A stretch of 47,154 nt of DNA from Gammaproteobacteria bacterium (lineage in GTDB: Bacteria > Pseudomonadota > Gammaproteobacteria > SZUA-229): NCBI GenBank assembly GCA_029881275.1, contig JAOUMX010000005.1, forward strand, positions 1 through 47,154, written 5' to 3'. The notes beneath the pieces are model-generated. The model was given only the letters and a program-made list of their open reading frames with translations. It ran no database searches and was not told the origin of the DNA. The first letter of the stretch is position 1; each line of letters opens with the position of its first letter. A program made the position numbers and the translations under genes. This document shows positions 8,672 to 17,287 of this stretch, piece after piece.

Positions 8672-11600
8672 TACTATTTTTTTCCAGTTTCTTTTCTTTT
8701 TTTGGTGCTGACAACAATGTTACTTTCGGATTGCTCCATGGTCCTGTCACTGAATATTTATATTCTGCAATTTTATCAAGCCCCAGTATCTTCTGAAAGA
8801 ATAATATAGCCGCACCAATCGTTGCACCACCCGCTACAGCGCCAATGACACTAAGCGTACTACCGACACCAGGGATAACCGATATGGTTTGATCAAAATC
8901 TTCTGCTGTTAAACCCACTCTGCCCTTTATATTAATATCGGCAACCTTACCCTCTATTTTGAAGTTTTCTGTATAGGCATTACCATTCGCAAAAGTAAAT
9001 GCGCCTTTAATCTCATCAAACGCAAAACCACCTGACATCTGCTTACCAAAATCAAGAGACAACAATGTTTCAAAATTAAATATGCCCAGAATGCGTCCTG
9101 CTCCGGGCTGAATATCAACCAGCTTACCATCTTCCAGTATCAGGGTTGACATGCCTTCAAGAAGATCCCATTTAAACTCATACGGTGCGGCTGACCATTT
9201 CCATTTAAAATCGCCAGTTCCTTTCGCATCCTCAATACCATTGGTTAAATTAAGATTTGTTAAACAACGACCAAGATTATCCGTGGATAATTGAAAATCA
9301 AACTTTGTAAGATTCTCATGTCGCCAGGTTGAAATCCAGGAACCTTTGCCTGTCAAATGAATATCCGGACCATCCAGTTTTAATACATCAATCATCATAC
9401 CGGACTTAATTTTATGTGTTTTTAAACTTATATTTTTAAAACTAATATTATTCCAGGCAATTTCTTTTGCCTTAAATTCTATCGACGGCAATTCAACGAC
9501 TGATATAGATTGCTCGCCTGCTTTCTTTGTTTCCCCCATAAATGCCGACAAATTGAGATAATCAAGATTTACTCTGACGGGATATCCCAGAGGGGATTCT
9601 GCAGAAAACAAGATTGCTCCCTTCAATTGCGAAGACTGAAGACTGATATCCCAAAGATGATCTGCATAATTAGCCTGCAATCCATTTGATTTATCATAAT
9701 TGATCGCAACTGCTAGCGCATTATCCGGCAATACATCTAACGTCATTTTAAATGGCACTGAAGAGTCAGTTGCTTTTTTAAATGGCAACGGCAATGTTGA
9801 CGAAACGCCCTGCAGATCAGACATTATAGAAATGATAGCTGATGGCTGTTTTTTAGTTTTAGAGACAGGAATATCGATATTCACATTCCAGTCGGCAATA
9901 CCATCCATATAATCCATTAACACAGGCATAGCTGAAAGAATATTTTTAACAGGTAAACGCCCGGAGACATCAATACGTGTTACCGATTTATCAGCAACCA
10001 CATAAGGACCGACAATGGCATTAACAGGATAACCCGCCATATTAGCCTGTAACTTTTCAGCACTCACTGAAGCCTCAGAAAACAACAACTGCCCATTGAC
10101 AGTATCCAGCAAATACCCCTGATCTGGTAAGAAAATTTCATTATTTTCAAATGACAGCAACCCATTCACTTTCAGGTTGTCGCCTTTATCCAGTGGTATC
10201 TGCAAATCCAAGTCAAGACTGGAGCTACCTTTTGCCCTTAACCCTGCAACAAAAGAACCCAGTATATTTTTAAGCGGGCTATTACGAACAAATAAAACAA
10301 GATCTGACAATGGTGAGACTATATCACCATCAATTGATAAATGCGGTTCAGATAAATTCTCTATACTGACATTCACATCAGACAAATCAGCACCATAAAC
10401 ATAACCTGTCGCACCATTGATATAAAATGAGGAATTATAAAATAGTAATGTTGATTTTAAACCGGTGATGGCAGGCCAGTCAGGCAGATACTGGAGTCTT
10501 GCATCTTCAATATCAAAAAGAACTTCCATCACTCCTTCACCTTTGTGAAATGGAAAATCGTTTACTTCACCAAAAAAAAGAAAACCGCCTTGCGGAATAG
10601 ACGCTCTAACAATGGCATGATCTAGCCAGTCAACAGTTTTTTTACCCATGATCCCTGCTGGCAAATATTCTGAGACATGGCTACCATCCCCCTGATAAAA
10701 AGTGGTCACAATATCCATAAATACAGAACCATTTTCAGGCACAACAATTTTAAGCGATGAATCTGTTTTTATATGAGGCGACCGAGCAATAACTTTTTTT
10801 GACTCTATAATCCAGTCAGCTAATTTTTTGCTTACCTCAACGGACCCCGTCAGATATTCAAATTTTAACTTATCTCGAAATAAATCTTTAAATTCAAAGG
10901 CAACATTATTACTTTCGATGTCAATTACGACCTGATTAGGCTCTATTTTCAAATAACCATCCATGCCATAAATAGATGGGGCACTAGAAATTGACTGATA
11001 CCCAAAATCAACAAAATAAGCACTCGCAGTTATTTCGTCTGGACGATCAAGATCAATTAACAAATTCACATTATATAAATCACCTCTAACGCTACGCGCA
11101 TCAGCAACAGGTAAAGCATCTAATACTGAGCCATGCCGGATAACATCCGCAATACCCGTAAAATAAAGCAGATCCTCCAGCCTTGCATAATTTGTTGTTA
11201 CCTGTATTTTTTGACTTTTAAAAATTTCCAGATCCGCTGCTGAAGCTATTGACCAGGCCTCATTATTACGCTGGACATGAAGATCACGAATATTAAGCAT
11301 CATGCTTTCGTCAGTTTGTGACCACTTTGTCACTGCAGAAATATGATCCAGCTTCCATGCCTCTATATCTTCATCAAGATGGTAGATAACAAGATCATCT
11401 GCAGACAATTCAATACTCACATTTTTTACAGACAAGCCATCAAATGAAACCCAGGCGTTTGCAGTCAACTGACCCGATCCTGGAAATCCGACAAGTGCCC
11501 AGTAATCGTTCAACCAGGCATCAAGCTGAATCTTCTCCGCATTCACATAAGCAATTCCTTTCCATGAATGCAAATTCCCTATGTCACCTTCAAAATCACC

Positions 11601-12245
11601 CATAATCTGGAGATGCCTACCATAGGCGGCTGGCAGATCCATTCCCACTGACACTTTATGACCGATGCCATTATTAATCATGGCAAGATTAACTTTTGTT
11701 AAATCCAGTCTTTGTGAATTATTTATTTGATCAATCCAGTGGATAGTACTATCAACCAGATAGAATGATGTTTCTGATAGAAACTTCATCGCACCACCTG
11801 AATCAGAAGCATCGGCATTAGCTGATTCAGAAATATTTATACCTTGAATTAAAAACTGACCGTTCTCATTTCTCTCTATTTGCAAATCCATTCCAAACAG
11901 AAAAACATCACCCAGTTCAGGCTTTAAATTCTTTATTGATTCTATCCAGTTCAGGCTAACACTGATTTCCATAAAGTGTATTAGATGCCTGTTATCTTCC
12001 TCATCATAAACAGATACATCAAGAAGTCTAAGACGAGGCACCAGCCAACTGATGTCCGCATCAATCATACCTATTTCTACCCGCTTCCCCAGCTGCGCTG
12101 TTAACTCACGTTCAATATCAGCACCATAATTAGTGATGTATGGGATGGCCGCACGAAAAAGACTGAATACAAGAGCAGAAAAAATAACAGCGACAGCAAC
12201 AACTATTACAATCCTGGAACGAAGCTTATGTTGTTTTATAGCCAA
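8658..12245 (-). CDS. yhdP: YhdP family AsmA-like phospholipid transport protein
   Basis: A 1195-aa giant anchored by one N-terminal membrane helix (about residues 12-32). Next comes a very long beta-rich periplasmic part with the AsmA/DUF3971 character, ending in an AsmA-like C-terminal domain (PGAGRILGIFNFETLLSLDF and later GVGSTLSVIGAVAGG). YhdP, TamB and YdbH are known in E. coli to form hydrophobic grooves that move glycerophospholipids from inner to outer membrane. E. coli YhdP is about 1266 aa, so this is near full length. It lies 25 bases after rng, as in many relatives, and is followed by a small exported protein. Confidence 0.92.
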   Translation of the reverse strand: MAIKQHKLRSRIVIVVAVAVIFSALVFSLFRAAIPYITNYGADIERELTAQLGKRVEIGMIDADISWLVPRLRLLDVSVYDEEDNRHLIHFMEISVSLNWIESIKNLKPELGDVFLFGMDLQIERNENGQFLIQGINISESANADASDSGGAMKFLSETSFYLVDSTIHWIDQINNSQRLDLTKVNLAMINNGIGHKVSVGMDLPAAYGRHLQIMGDFEGDIGNLHSWKGIAYVNAEKIQLDAWLNDYWALVGFPGSGQLTANAWVSFDGLSVKNVSIELSADDLVIYHLDEDIEAWKLDHISAVTKWSQTDESMMLNIRDLHVQRNNEAWSIASAADLEIFKSQKIQVTTNYARLEDLLYFTGIADVIRHGSVLDALPVADARSVRGDLYNVNLLIDLDRPDEITASAYFVDFGYQSISSAPSIYGMDGYLKIEPNQVVIDIESNNVAFEFKDLFRDKLKFEYLTGSVEVSKKLADWIIESKKVIARSPHIKTDSSLKIVVPENGSVFMDIVTTFYQGDGSHVSEYLPAGIMGKKTVDWLDHAIVRASIPQGGFLFFGEVNDFPFHKGEGVMEVLFDIEDARLQYLPDWPAITGLKSTLLFYNSSFYINGATGYVYGADLSDVNVSIENLSEPHLSIDGDIVSPLSDLVLFVRNSPLKNILGSFVAGLRAKGSSSLDLDLQIPLDKGDNLKVNGLLSFENNEIFLPDQGYLLDTVNGQLLFSEASVSAEKLQANMAGYPVNAIVGPYVVADKSVTRIDVSGRLPVKNILSAMPVLMDYMDGIADWNVNIDIPVSKTKKQPSAIISIMSDLQGVSSTLPLPFKKATDSSVPFKMTLDVLPDNALAVAINYDKSNGLQANYADHLWDISLQSSQLKGAILFSAESPLGYPVRVNLDYLNLSAFMGETKKAGEQSISVVELPSIEFKAKEIAWNNISFKNISLKTHKIKSGMMIDVLKLDGPDIHLTGKGSWISTWRHENLTKFDFQLSTDNLGRCLTNLNLTNGIEDAKGTGDFKWKWSAAPYEFKWDLLEGMSTLILEDGKLVDIQPGAGRILGIFNFETLLSLDFGKQMSGGFAFDEIKGAFTFANGNAYTENFKIEGKVADINIKGRVGLTAEDFDQTISVIPGVGSTLSVIGAVAGGATIGAAILFFQKILGLDKIAEYKYSVTGPWSNPKVTLLSAPKKEKKLEKNSNDDF

Positions 12246-12270
12246 TGTTATATATCAAAAAAGAAATGAA

Positions 12271-13737
12271 TTACATAATAACGACATCATACTGTTCCTG
12301 AGTGTACAATGCCTCTACCTGTAACTTAATCGGGATACCAATAAAGTCTTCAAGCTCTGCCAGGCTATTAGATTCTTCATCAACCAGCATATCAATAACA
12401 TCCTGGGCTGCAAGAACCAGCAATTGTTTTGCATCAAATTGACGCGCCTCACGTAATATTTCCCGGAAGATTTCATAGCAGACAGTTTCTGATGTTTTTA
12501 CAGAGCCGCGCCCTTCACAGGCCGGACACACCTCACATAAAATATGCTCCAGACTTTCTCGAGTCCTTTTCCGTGTCATCTCCACCAGACCTAATGATGA
12601 TACTTCACATACATGGGTACGTGCGTGATCCTTTTCCAATGCTTTTTCCAGTGCACGCAATACCTGGCGCCGATGATCTTCTTCAATCATATCAATGAAA
12701 TCAAGAATAATAATGCCGCCGAGATTGCGCAATCTTAACTGCCTGGCAATTGCCTGCGCAGCTTCCAGGTTAGTCTTAAAAATAGTTTCTTCCAGATTTC
12801 TATGGCCAACAAACGCGCCGGTATTTACATCAATGGTTGTCATCGCCTCGGTTTGATCGATAATTAAATAACCACCGGATTTAAGATGCACTTTACGATC
12901 AAGACTTTTCTGTATTTCGTCTTCAACACCATAGAGGTCAAAGATTGGACGCTCACCCGGATAATGCTCAATAATCATTGATGCTTCTGGCATAAATTCT
13001 GCTGAAAACTCTTCCATGCGACGCCATGTTTCTCTTGAATCAACACGTATTTTTTCCAGATCTGAATCAATCATGTCGCGTAAAACACGCATTGATAATG
13101 GCAGATCTTCATGCACGACATTACCCGGCTTTATTTCTTTTGATTTTTCCCTTACCGACTCCCATAGTTTTTTCAGATAAATAATATCCTGACGCATCGA
13201 TTCCGGTTCCGCGGATTCAGCCGCGGTACGAATAATGTAACCCGAATCACCCAGAACATCTTCATGCTGCATTAGCATCTCACGCAGACGATCACGCTCT
13301 TCTTCAACTTCAATGCGTGCAGACACTCCGACATTATTTGAATTGGGCATAAACACCAGATAACGCGAAGGGATGGTAATATGTGCAGTTAATCGTGCCC
13401 CTTTCGTGCCCATAGGGTCCTTGATAACCTGTACCAGAATATCTTCACCTTCTCTCAATAATTGAGAAATGGAAATTTTTGTCTCATGACTATTTTCTTT
13501 ATTCAATGAATATCCGATGACATCAGAAACATGAAGAAAAGCGGCTCGTTCCATGCCTACTTCAACAAAGGCAGCTTCCATACCAGGCAGAACACGACAG
13601 ACACGGCCTTTATAAATATTACCCACCAGACCTTTATTACGACTGCGTTCGATATACAACTCCTGTAAGACACCATTTTCCAGAATGGCAACCCGAGTTT
13701 CCTGTGGAGTAACATTAATTAAAATTTCTTTACTCAT
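12271..13737 (-). CDS. rng: Ribonuclease G
   Basis: RNase G is a single-strand endonuclease that finishes the 5' end of 16S rRNA and turns over some mRNAs. The 488-aa protein is E. coli-like from end to end: an S1-type RNA-binding domain in the first 120 residues (GNIYKGRV, AAFVEVGMERAAFLH), the RNase H-like and catalytic part with IDQTEAMTTIDVNTGAFVGH and GGIIILDFIDM carrying the metal-binding aspartates, and the Zn-link region (CEVCPACEGRG). It lacks the long unstructured tail of RNase E. It sits downstream of maf and upstream of yhdP. Confidence 0.97.
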   Translation of the reverse strand: MSKEILINVTPQETRVAILENGVLQELYIERSRNKGLVGNIYKGRVCRVLPGMEAAFVEVGMERAAFLHVSDVIGYSLNKENSHETKISISQLLREGEDILVQVIKDPMGTKGARLTAHITIPSRYLVFMPNSNNVGVSARIEVEEERDRLREMLMQHEDVLGDSGYIIRTAAESAEPESMRQDIIYLKKLWESVREKSKEIKPGNVVHEDLPLSMRVLRDMIDSDLEKIRVDSRETWRRMEEFSAEFMPEASMIIEHYPGERPIFDLYGVEDEIQKSLDRKVHLKSGGYLIIDQTEAMTTIDVNTGAFVGHRNLEETIFKTNLEAAQAIARQLRLRNLGGIIILDFIDMIEEDHRRQVLRALEKALEKDHARTHVCEVSSLGLVEMTRKRTRESLEHILCEVCPACEGRGSVKTSETVCYEIFREILREARQFDAKQLLVLAAQDVIDMLVDEESNSLAELEDFIGIPIKLQVEALYTQEQYDVVIM

Positions 13738-13748
13738 AACATATCTGC

Positions 13749-14342
13749 TTACTTAGATTGGAACTGGCCAATGGCCACGCCAAATGTTTTCAATAATTGA
13801 GCCGTCTCAAATAATGGCAATCCCATCACGCCTGAATAACTCCCATCAAGTCGTTCAATAAACTGCGCAGCTAATCCCTGTATGGCATAAGCCCCGGCCT
13901 TATCAACAGGCTCGCCGCTTTCCCAGTAAGCCTGTATTTCGTTTCCAGTCAGTTCTCGAAAATATACATTACTTTTACTAACTAAATACTCACGCTTCTG
14001 GTTAGTAACCATAGCAACTGCTGTTAATACCTGATGTGACTGACCTGACAAACTGGACAGCATCTGTATTGCATGCATTCTATTTTCAGGTTTCCCCAGT
14101 ATCTGCTTATTTAATAAAATTATAGTATCAGACCCCAGCACCGGGAGCTTTGTTTCACTTTTATTCAGCCCGGTAACCGCTTTTTCCAGTGCCAGTCGAA
14201 TGACGCAATCCTCTGCTGATTCACCCGGTTTAACCGTTTCATCAATATCCACGGGTAAAACCTGATAACTGACCCCAATTTGATCCAGCAAGGCCTGACG
14301 TCGGGGTGATGCTGATGCCAGAATAATTTGCGGCGGCTGCAT
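13749..14342 (-). CDS. maf: Maf-family nucleotide pyrophosphatase (YhdE type)
   Basis: Maf/YhdE proteins hydrolyse dTTP, UTP and modified pyrimidine nucleotides to monophosphates, a house-cleaning role. The 197-aa protein has the SASPRRQALL signature at the N-terminus, LGSDTIILL with the catalytic-region Asp, and the YhdE-specific DKAGAYAIQGLAAQFIERLD. The usual partner genes are rng and yhdP, which follow here. It starts only 3 bases after the rlmH stop region, which ties the rng group to the rlmH group. Confidence 0.93.
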   Translation of the reverse strand: MQPPQIILASASPRRQALLDQIGVSYQVLPVDIDETVKPGESAEDCVIRLALEKAVTGLNKSETKLPVLGSDTIILLNKQILGKPENRMHAIQMLSSLSGQSHQVLTAVAMVTNQKREYLVSKSNVYFRELTGNEIQAYWESGEPVDKAGAYAIQGLAAQFIERLDGSYSGVMGLPLFETAQLLKTFGVAIGQFQSK

Positions 14343-14345
14343 AAT

Positions 14346-14816
14346 TCAGGCTCGGTGATAAGGGTGTTTTTTTAACACAGTCCAGGCTCGATATAGCTGC
14401 TCGGCAACAATAATTCGAACCAGTGGATGAGGAAATGTCAGTGCTGACAATGACCAGTACTCGCGTCCAAGCGCACGGCATTCATCAGAAAGGCCTTCTG
14501 GACCTCCAACCATAAGTGCGACGTCCTGACCTGACTGCATCCAGCTCTCTAATCGCTCTGATAACTGTTCTGTACTCCAGTGCTTGCCTTTGACATCCAG
14601 AATGACAATGTGTGAATTTTTTGGGACACTGGCAATAAGTCGCTGACCTTCTTCCTGAATAATGCGTTTAATATCCGCATTTTTACCCCGCTTTCCAGGG
14701 GCAATTTCTTTTAGTTCCAGTTTCGCTTCAACAGGGAGTCGTTGAGCATATTCAGTGTAACCCTGCTCAACCCAGACAGGCATTTTCTGACCAACGGCTA
14801 AAAGATGTATTTTCAT
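14346..14816 (-). CDS. rlmH: 23S rRNA (pseudouridine1915-N3)-methyltransferase RlmH
   Basis: RlmH is a SPOUT-class methyltransferase that methylates pseudouridine 1915 of 23S rRNA on assembled 70S ribosomes. At 156 aa it is the family length. It shows the trefoil-knot SAM site ([10 protein letters not shown]), [18 protein letters not shown] in the middle, and the diagnostic C-terminus [16 protein letters not shown] followed by HPYHR. It begins 3 bases after the rsfS stop, as part of the conserved nadD-rsfS-rlmH cluster. Confidence 0.97.
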   Translation of the reverse strand: MKIHLLAVGQKMPVWVEQGYTEYAQRLPVEAKLELKEIAPGKRGKNADIKRIIQEEGQRLIASVPKNSHIVILDVKGKHWSTEQLSERLESWMQSGQDVALMVGGPEGLSDECRALGREYWSLSALTFPHPLVRIIVAEQLYRAWTVLKKHPYHRA

Positions 14817-14819
14817 TAA

Positions 14820-15167
14820 CTAACTAACGCTGCGCTCCTTAACCGTATCAACTGACCAGAGTTTTTCAAGATCATAAAAATCTCTGATATGGGGCTGCAT
14901 AACATGTACAACCACATCACCCAGATCAACCAGTACCCATTCTCCCTGCACATCACCTTCTACACCCAGTGGCTTAATACCGGCTTTTTTGGATTCTTCA
15001 ACGACGTTGTTAGCGATGGATTTCACATGACGACTGGACGTACCACTAACAATAATCATAACATCAGTCACACTGGTTTTATCTGTGACATCCATTTCCA
15101 CAATATTCTCCCCTTTCAGGTCCTCTATTGCCTCAATAACCAACTTCTTTAATTCTTTAGCTTGCAT
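14820..15167 (-). CDS. rsfS: Ribosomal silencing factor RsfS
   Basis: RsfS binds L14 on the 50S subunit and blocks joining to the 30S subunit in starvation. The 115-aa product has the family pattern: [10 protein letters not shown], a central [36 protein letters not shown], and a [12 protein letters not shown] end. The order nadD-rsfS-rlmH is widespread in bacteria. The gap to nadD is 20 bases. Confidence 0.96.
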   Translation of the reverse strand: MQAKELKKLVIEAIEDLKGENIVEMDVTDKTSVTDVMIIVSGTSSRHVKSIANNVVEESKKAGIKPLGVEGDVQGEWVLVDLGDVVVHVMQPHIRDFYDLEKLWSVDTVKERSVS

Positions 15168-15187
15168 ATTGTCTTTAAGCTGACAAA

Positions 15188-15817
15188 TTAACTTTGCCCG
15201 GCTTCTAATCTCTCTCTAATGGATTCAGGTACTAAATAGCGAATACTGGAACCTGCACTCAAAATTTGACGAATCTGGCTCGCAGATATATCCAGCAATG
15301 TAACCGATTGTAACAGGATTTGACCCGACTGGCCCTCAACTAATGCCTCGGGTTTTGCACAGAAGCGGGACTCAATTTCATCACGATATTCGGCAAAATC
15401 CGGTTTTACTATGCCCGGCCGGGTAGCGACAATCAAATGACAAAGATTCAATATATCCTGCCAGCGATGCCATTGGATGAAGCCTGCAAAAGCATCCATA
15501 CCCATCATTAAACATAACTGGTGCTCTGGAAAATCATGCTTTAGATCCGCCAGAGTATCGACCATATATGAGGGGCCATCACGTTTCAGCTCCCTGTCAT
15601 CGAGCACAAAACCGTCTACATCGGCAATGGCGAGTTCAATCAACTGGCGACGAGTTTTCGCATCCAGCCAGGGCTGCTGCCGATGAGGGGGAACTCGATT
15701 AGGGAGAAACCGCACCTGCTCAAGCCCGACAGATTGCATCATCTCATAAGCCGGTCGCAGGTGACCAAAATGAATCGGGTCAAAGGTACCGCCTAAAATA
15801 CCCAGCAATCTGGCCAT
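15188..15817 (-). CDS. nadD: Nicotinate-mononucleotide adenylyltransferase
   Basis: NadD adenylates nicotinate mononucleotide to deamido-NAD in NAD synthesis. The 209-aa protein carries the nucleotidyltransferase start [18 protein letters not shown] with the HxGH motif, [11 protein letters not shown], a MGMDAFAGF active-site block, and a C-terminal [12 protein letters not shown] that stands in for the ISSTxIR motif. It sits 12 bases after proA. Confidence 0.96.
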   Translation of the reverse strand: MARLLGILGGTFDPIHFGHLRPAYEMMQSVGLEQVRFLPNRVPPHRQQPWLDAKTRRQLIELAIADVDGFVLDDRELKRDGPSYMVDTLADLKHDFPEHQLCLMMGMDAFAGFIQWHRWQDILNLCHLIVATRPGIVKPDFAEYRDEIESRFCAKPEALVEGQSGQILLQSVTLLDISASQIRQILSAGSSIRYLVPESIRERLEAGQS

Positions 15818-15829
15818 TACCTCACCCGT

Positions 15830-17092
15830 TTATTCACGAATCTGGCCATCACCCAGCACAATATATTTTTGTGAGGTCAGGCCTTCCAGCCCAACAGGAC
15901 CTCGGGCATGTATCTTGTCAGTACTAATGCCAATTTCGGCACCCAGACCATACTCGAAACCATCGGCAAAGCGAGTCGAGGCATTGACCATCACCGAACT
16001 GGAATCCACTTCACGCAGAAAACGACGAGCCTTACTGTAATCCTCTGTCACAATCGCATCGGTATGATGCGAACCATGCTGATTAATATGCGCCATCGCC
16101 TGATCCAGTGACGCCACTATTCTAATTGCCAGTACCGGGGCCAGATATTCCGTATCCCAGTCCTCCTCAGATGCGGCTGAAATACCGCTGATGATGTTTT
16201 GCGTCTTCTCACAACCACGCAGCTCGACACCTTTTGCCAGATACTGTTGTGCCAGTTCAGGTAATACCTGTGACGCGACAGCCTCATGAACCAGCAAGGT
16301 TTCCATCGCATTACAGACACCATAACGATGGGTTTTGGCATTCACAGCTATGTTAATGGCTTTTTGCACATCCGCCTGATTATCAATATAAACATGGCAA
16401 ATACCATCCAGATGCTTGATCACAGGGACTCTGGCGTCATTACTGATTCGCTCAATCAGACTCTTACCACCGCGGGGAATAATCACATCAATATAGTCTT
16501 TTGCAGTAATCATCTCACCCACTGCTGCCCGATCGGTAGTGGCGACAACCTGCACAGCATTCGCAGGCAAGCCGCTACTGACTAAACCCCGCTGAATACA
16601 CTCAGCAATCGCCCGATTGGAATAAATGGCTTCAGAACCACCACGTAAAACCGTTGCATTACCGGATTTCAGACACAGTCCGGCTGCATCCGCTGTCACA
16701 TTAGGGCGTGACTCATAAATAATACCAATCACACCCAGGGGTACTCGCATTTTGCCCAGCTGTATACCACTGGGACGGTAAGCCATATCAGTAACCTCAC
16801 CAACAGGGTCAGGCAAGGTTGCAATCTGTCGTAAACCTTCAGACATACCGGCAATTCGAGCATCATTTAATGCCAGACGATCCAGCAGGGCATCATCAAG
16901 ACCGTTCGCACGACCCGCATCCAGATCTTTGGCATTTTCAGTTTTGAGCGTACCAGCCGCTGCATCAATCGCATCTGCAATCGCCCGCAACGCTTTATTT
17001 TTAATATTCGTATCGGCACGGGACATCTCAACAGATGCCTGACGCGCCTGCCGTCCCACAGTTTGCATGTATTCTTTAATATCCAGTGACAT
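15830..17092 (-). CDS. proA: Gamma-glutamyl phosphate reductase
   Basis: ProA reduces gamma-glutamyl phosphate to glutamate semialdehyde with NADPH in proline synthesis. I place the start at 17092 ([17 protein letters not shown]), giving 420 aa against 417 in E. coli; an upstream in-frame Met at 17158 would add 22 residues with no family counterpart. Family motifs include [32 protein letters not shown], the [12 protein letters not shown] segment, and the region around [11 protein letters not shown], where the catalytic Cys lies. proB is not adjacent. It is the promoter-proximal gene of the nadD-rsfS-rlmH-maf-rng-yhdP run; the region upstream to 17287 is where its promoter should be. Confidence 0.96.
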   Translation of the reverse strand: MSLDIKEYMQTVGRQARQASVEMSRADTNIKNKALRAIADAIDAAAGTLKTENAKDLDAGRANGLDDALLDRLALNDARIAGMSEGLRQIATLPDPVGEVTDMAYRPSGIQLGKMRVPLGVIGIIYESRPNVTADAAGLCLKSGNATVLRGGSEAIYSNRAIAECIQRGLVSSGLPANAVQVVATTDRAAVGEMITAKDYIDVIIPRGGKSLIERISNDARVPVIKHLDGICHVYIDNQADVQKAINIAVNAKTHRYGVCNAMETLLVHEAVASQVLPELAQQYLAKGVELRGCEKTQNIISGISAASEEDWDTEYLAPVLAIRIVASLDQAMAHINQHGSHHTDAIVTEDYSKARRFLREVDSSSVMVNASTRFADGFEYGLGAEIGISTDKIHARGPVGLEGLTSQKYIVLGDGQIRE

Positions 17093-17287
17093 AATGAGTT
17101 CTTTACTAACAAAATTAAGGCTATTTTGCCACAGAGCGCAGCAAAAGGCAGATTTCAAATGTATTTAATTGTCTTTCCTGGATATGACAAATAAAAGGAT
17201 GCGCGCTTGATGTACTCAATAAATAACACACACCTGAGATCGATGTGCAATAAAACACAAACCAAATACAAAAAAGGGGGTGATTAA

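Noticed and set aside
17093-17158. 22-residue N-terminal extension of ProA
   Set aside because: No family counterpart; the Met at 17092 gives the standard length.
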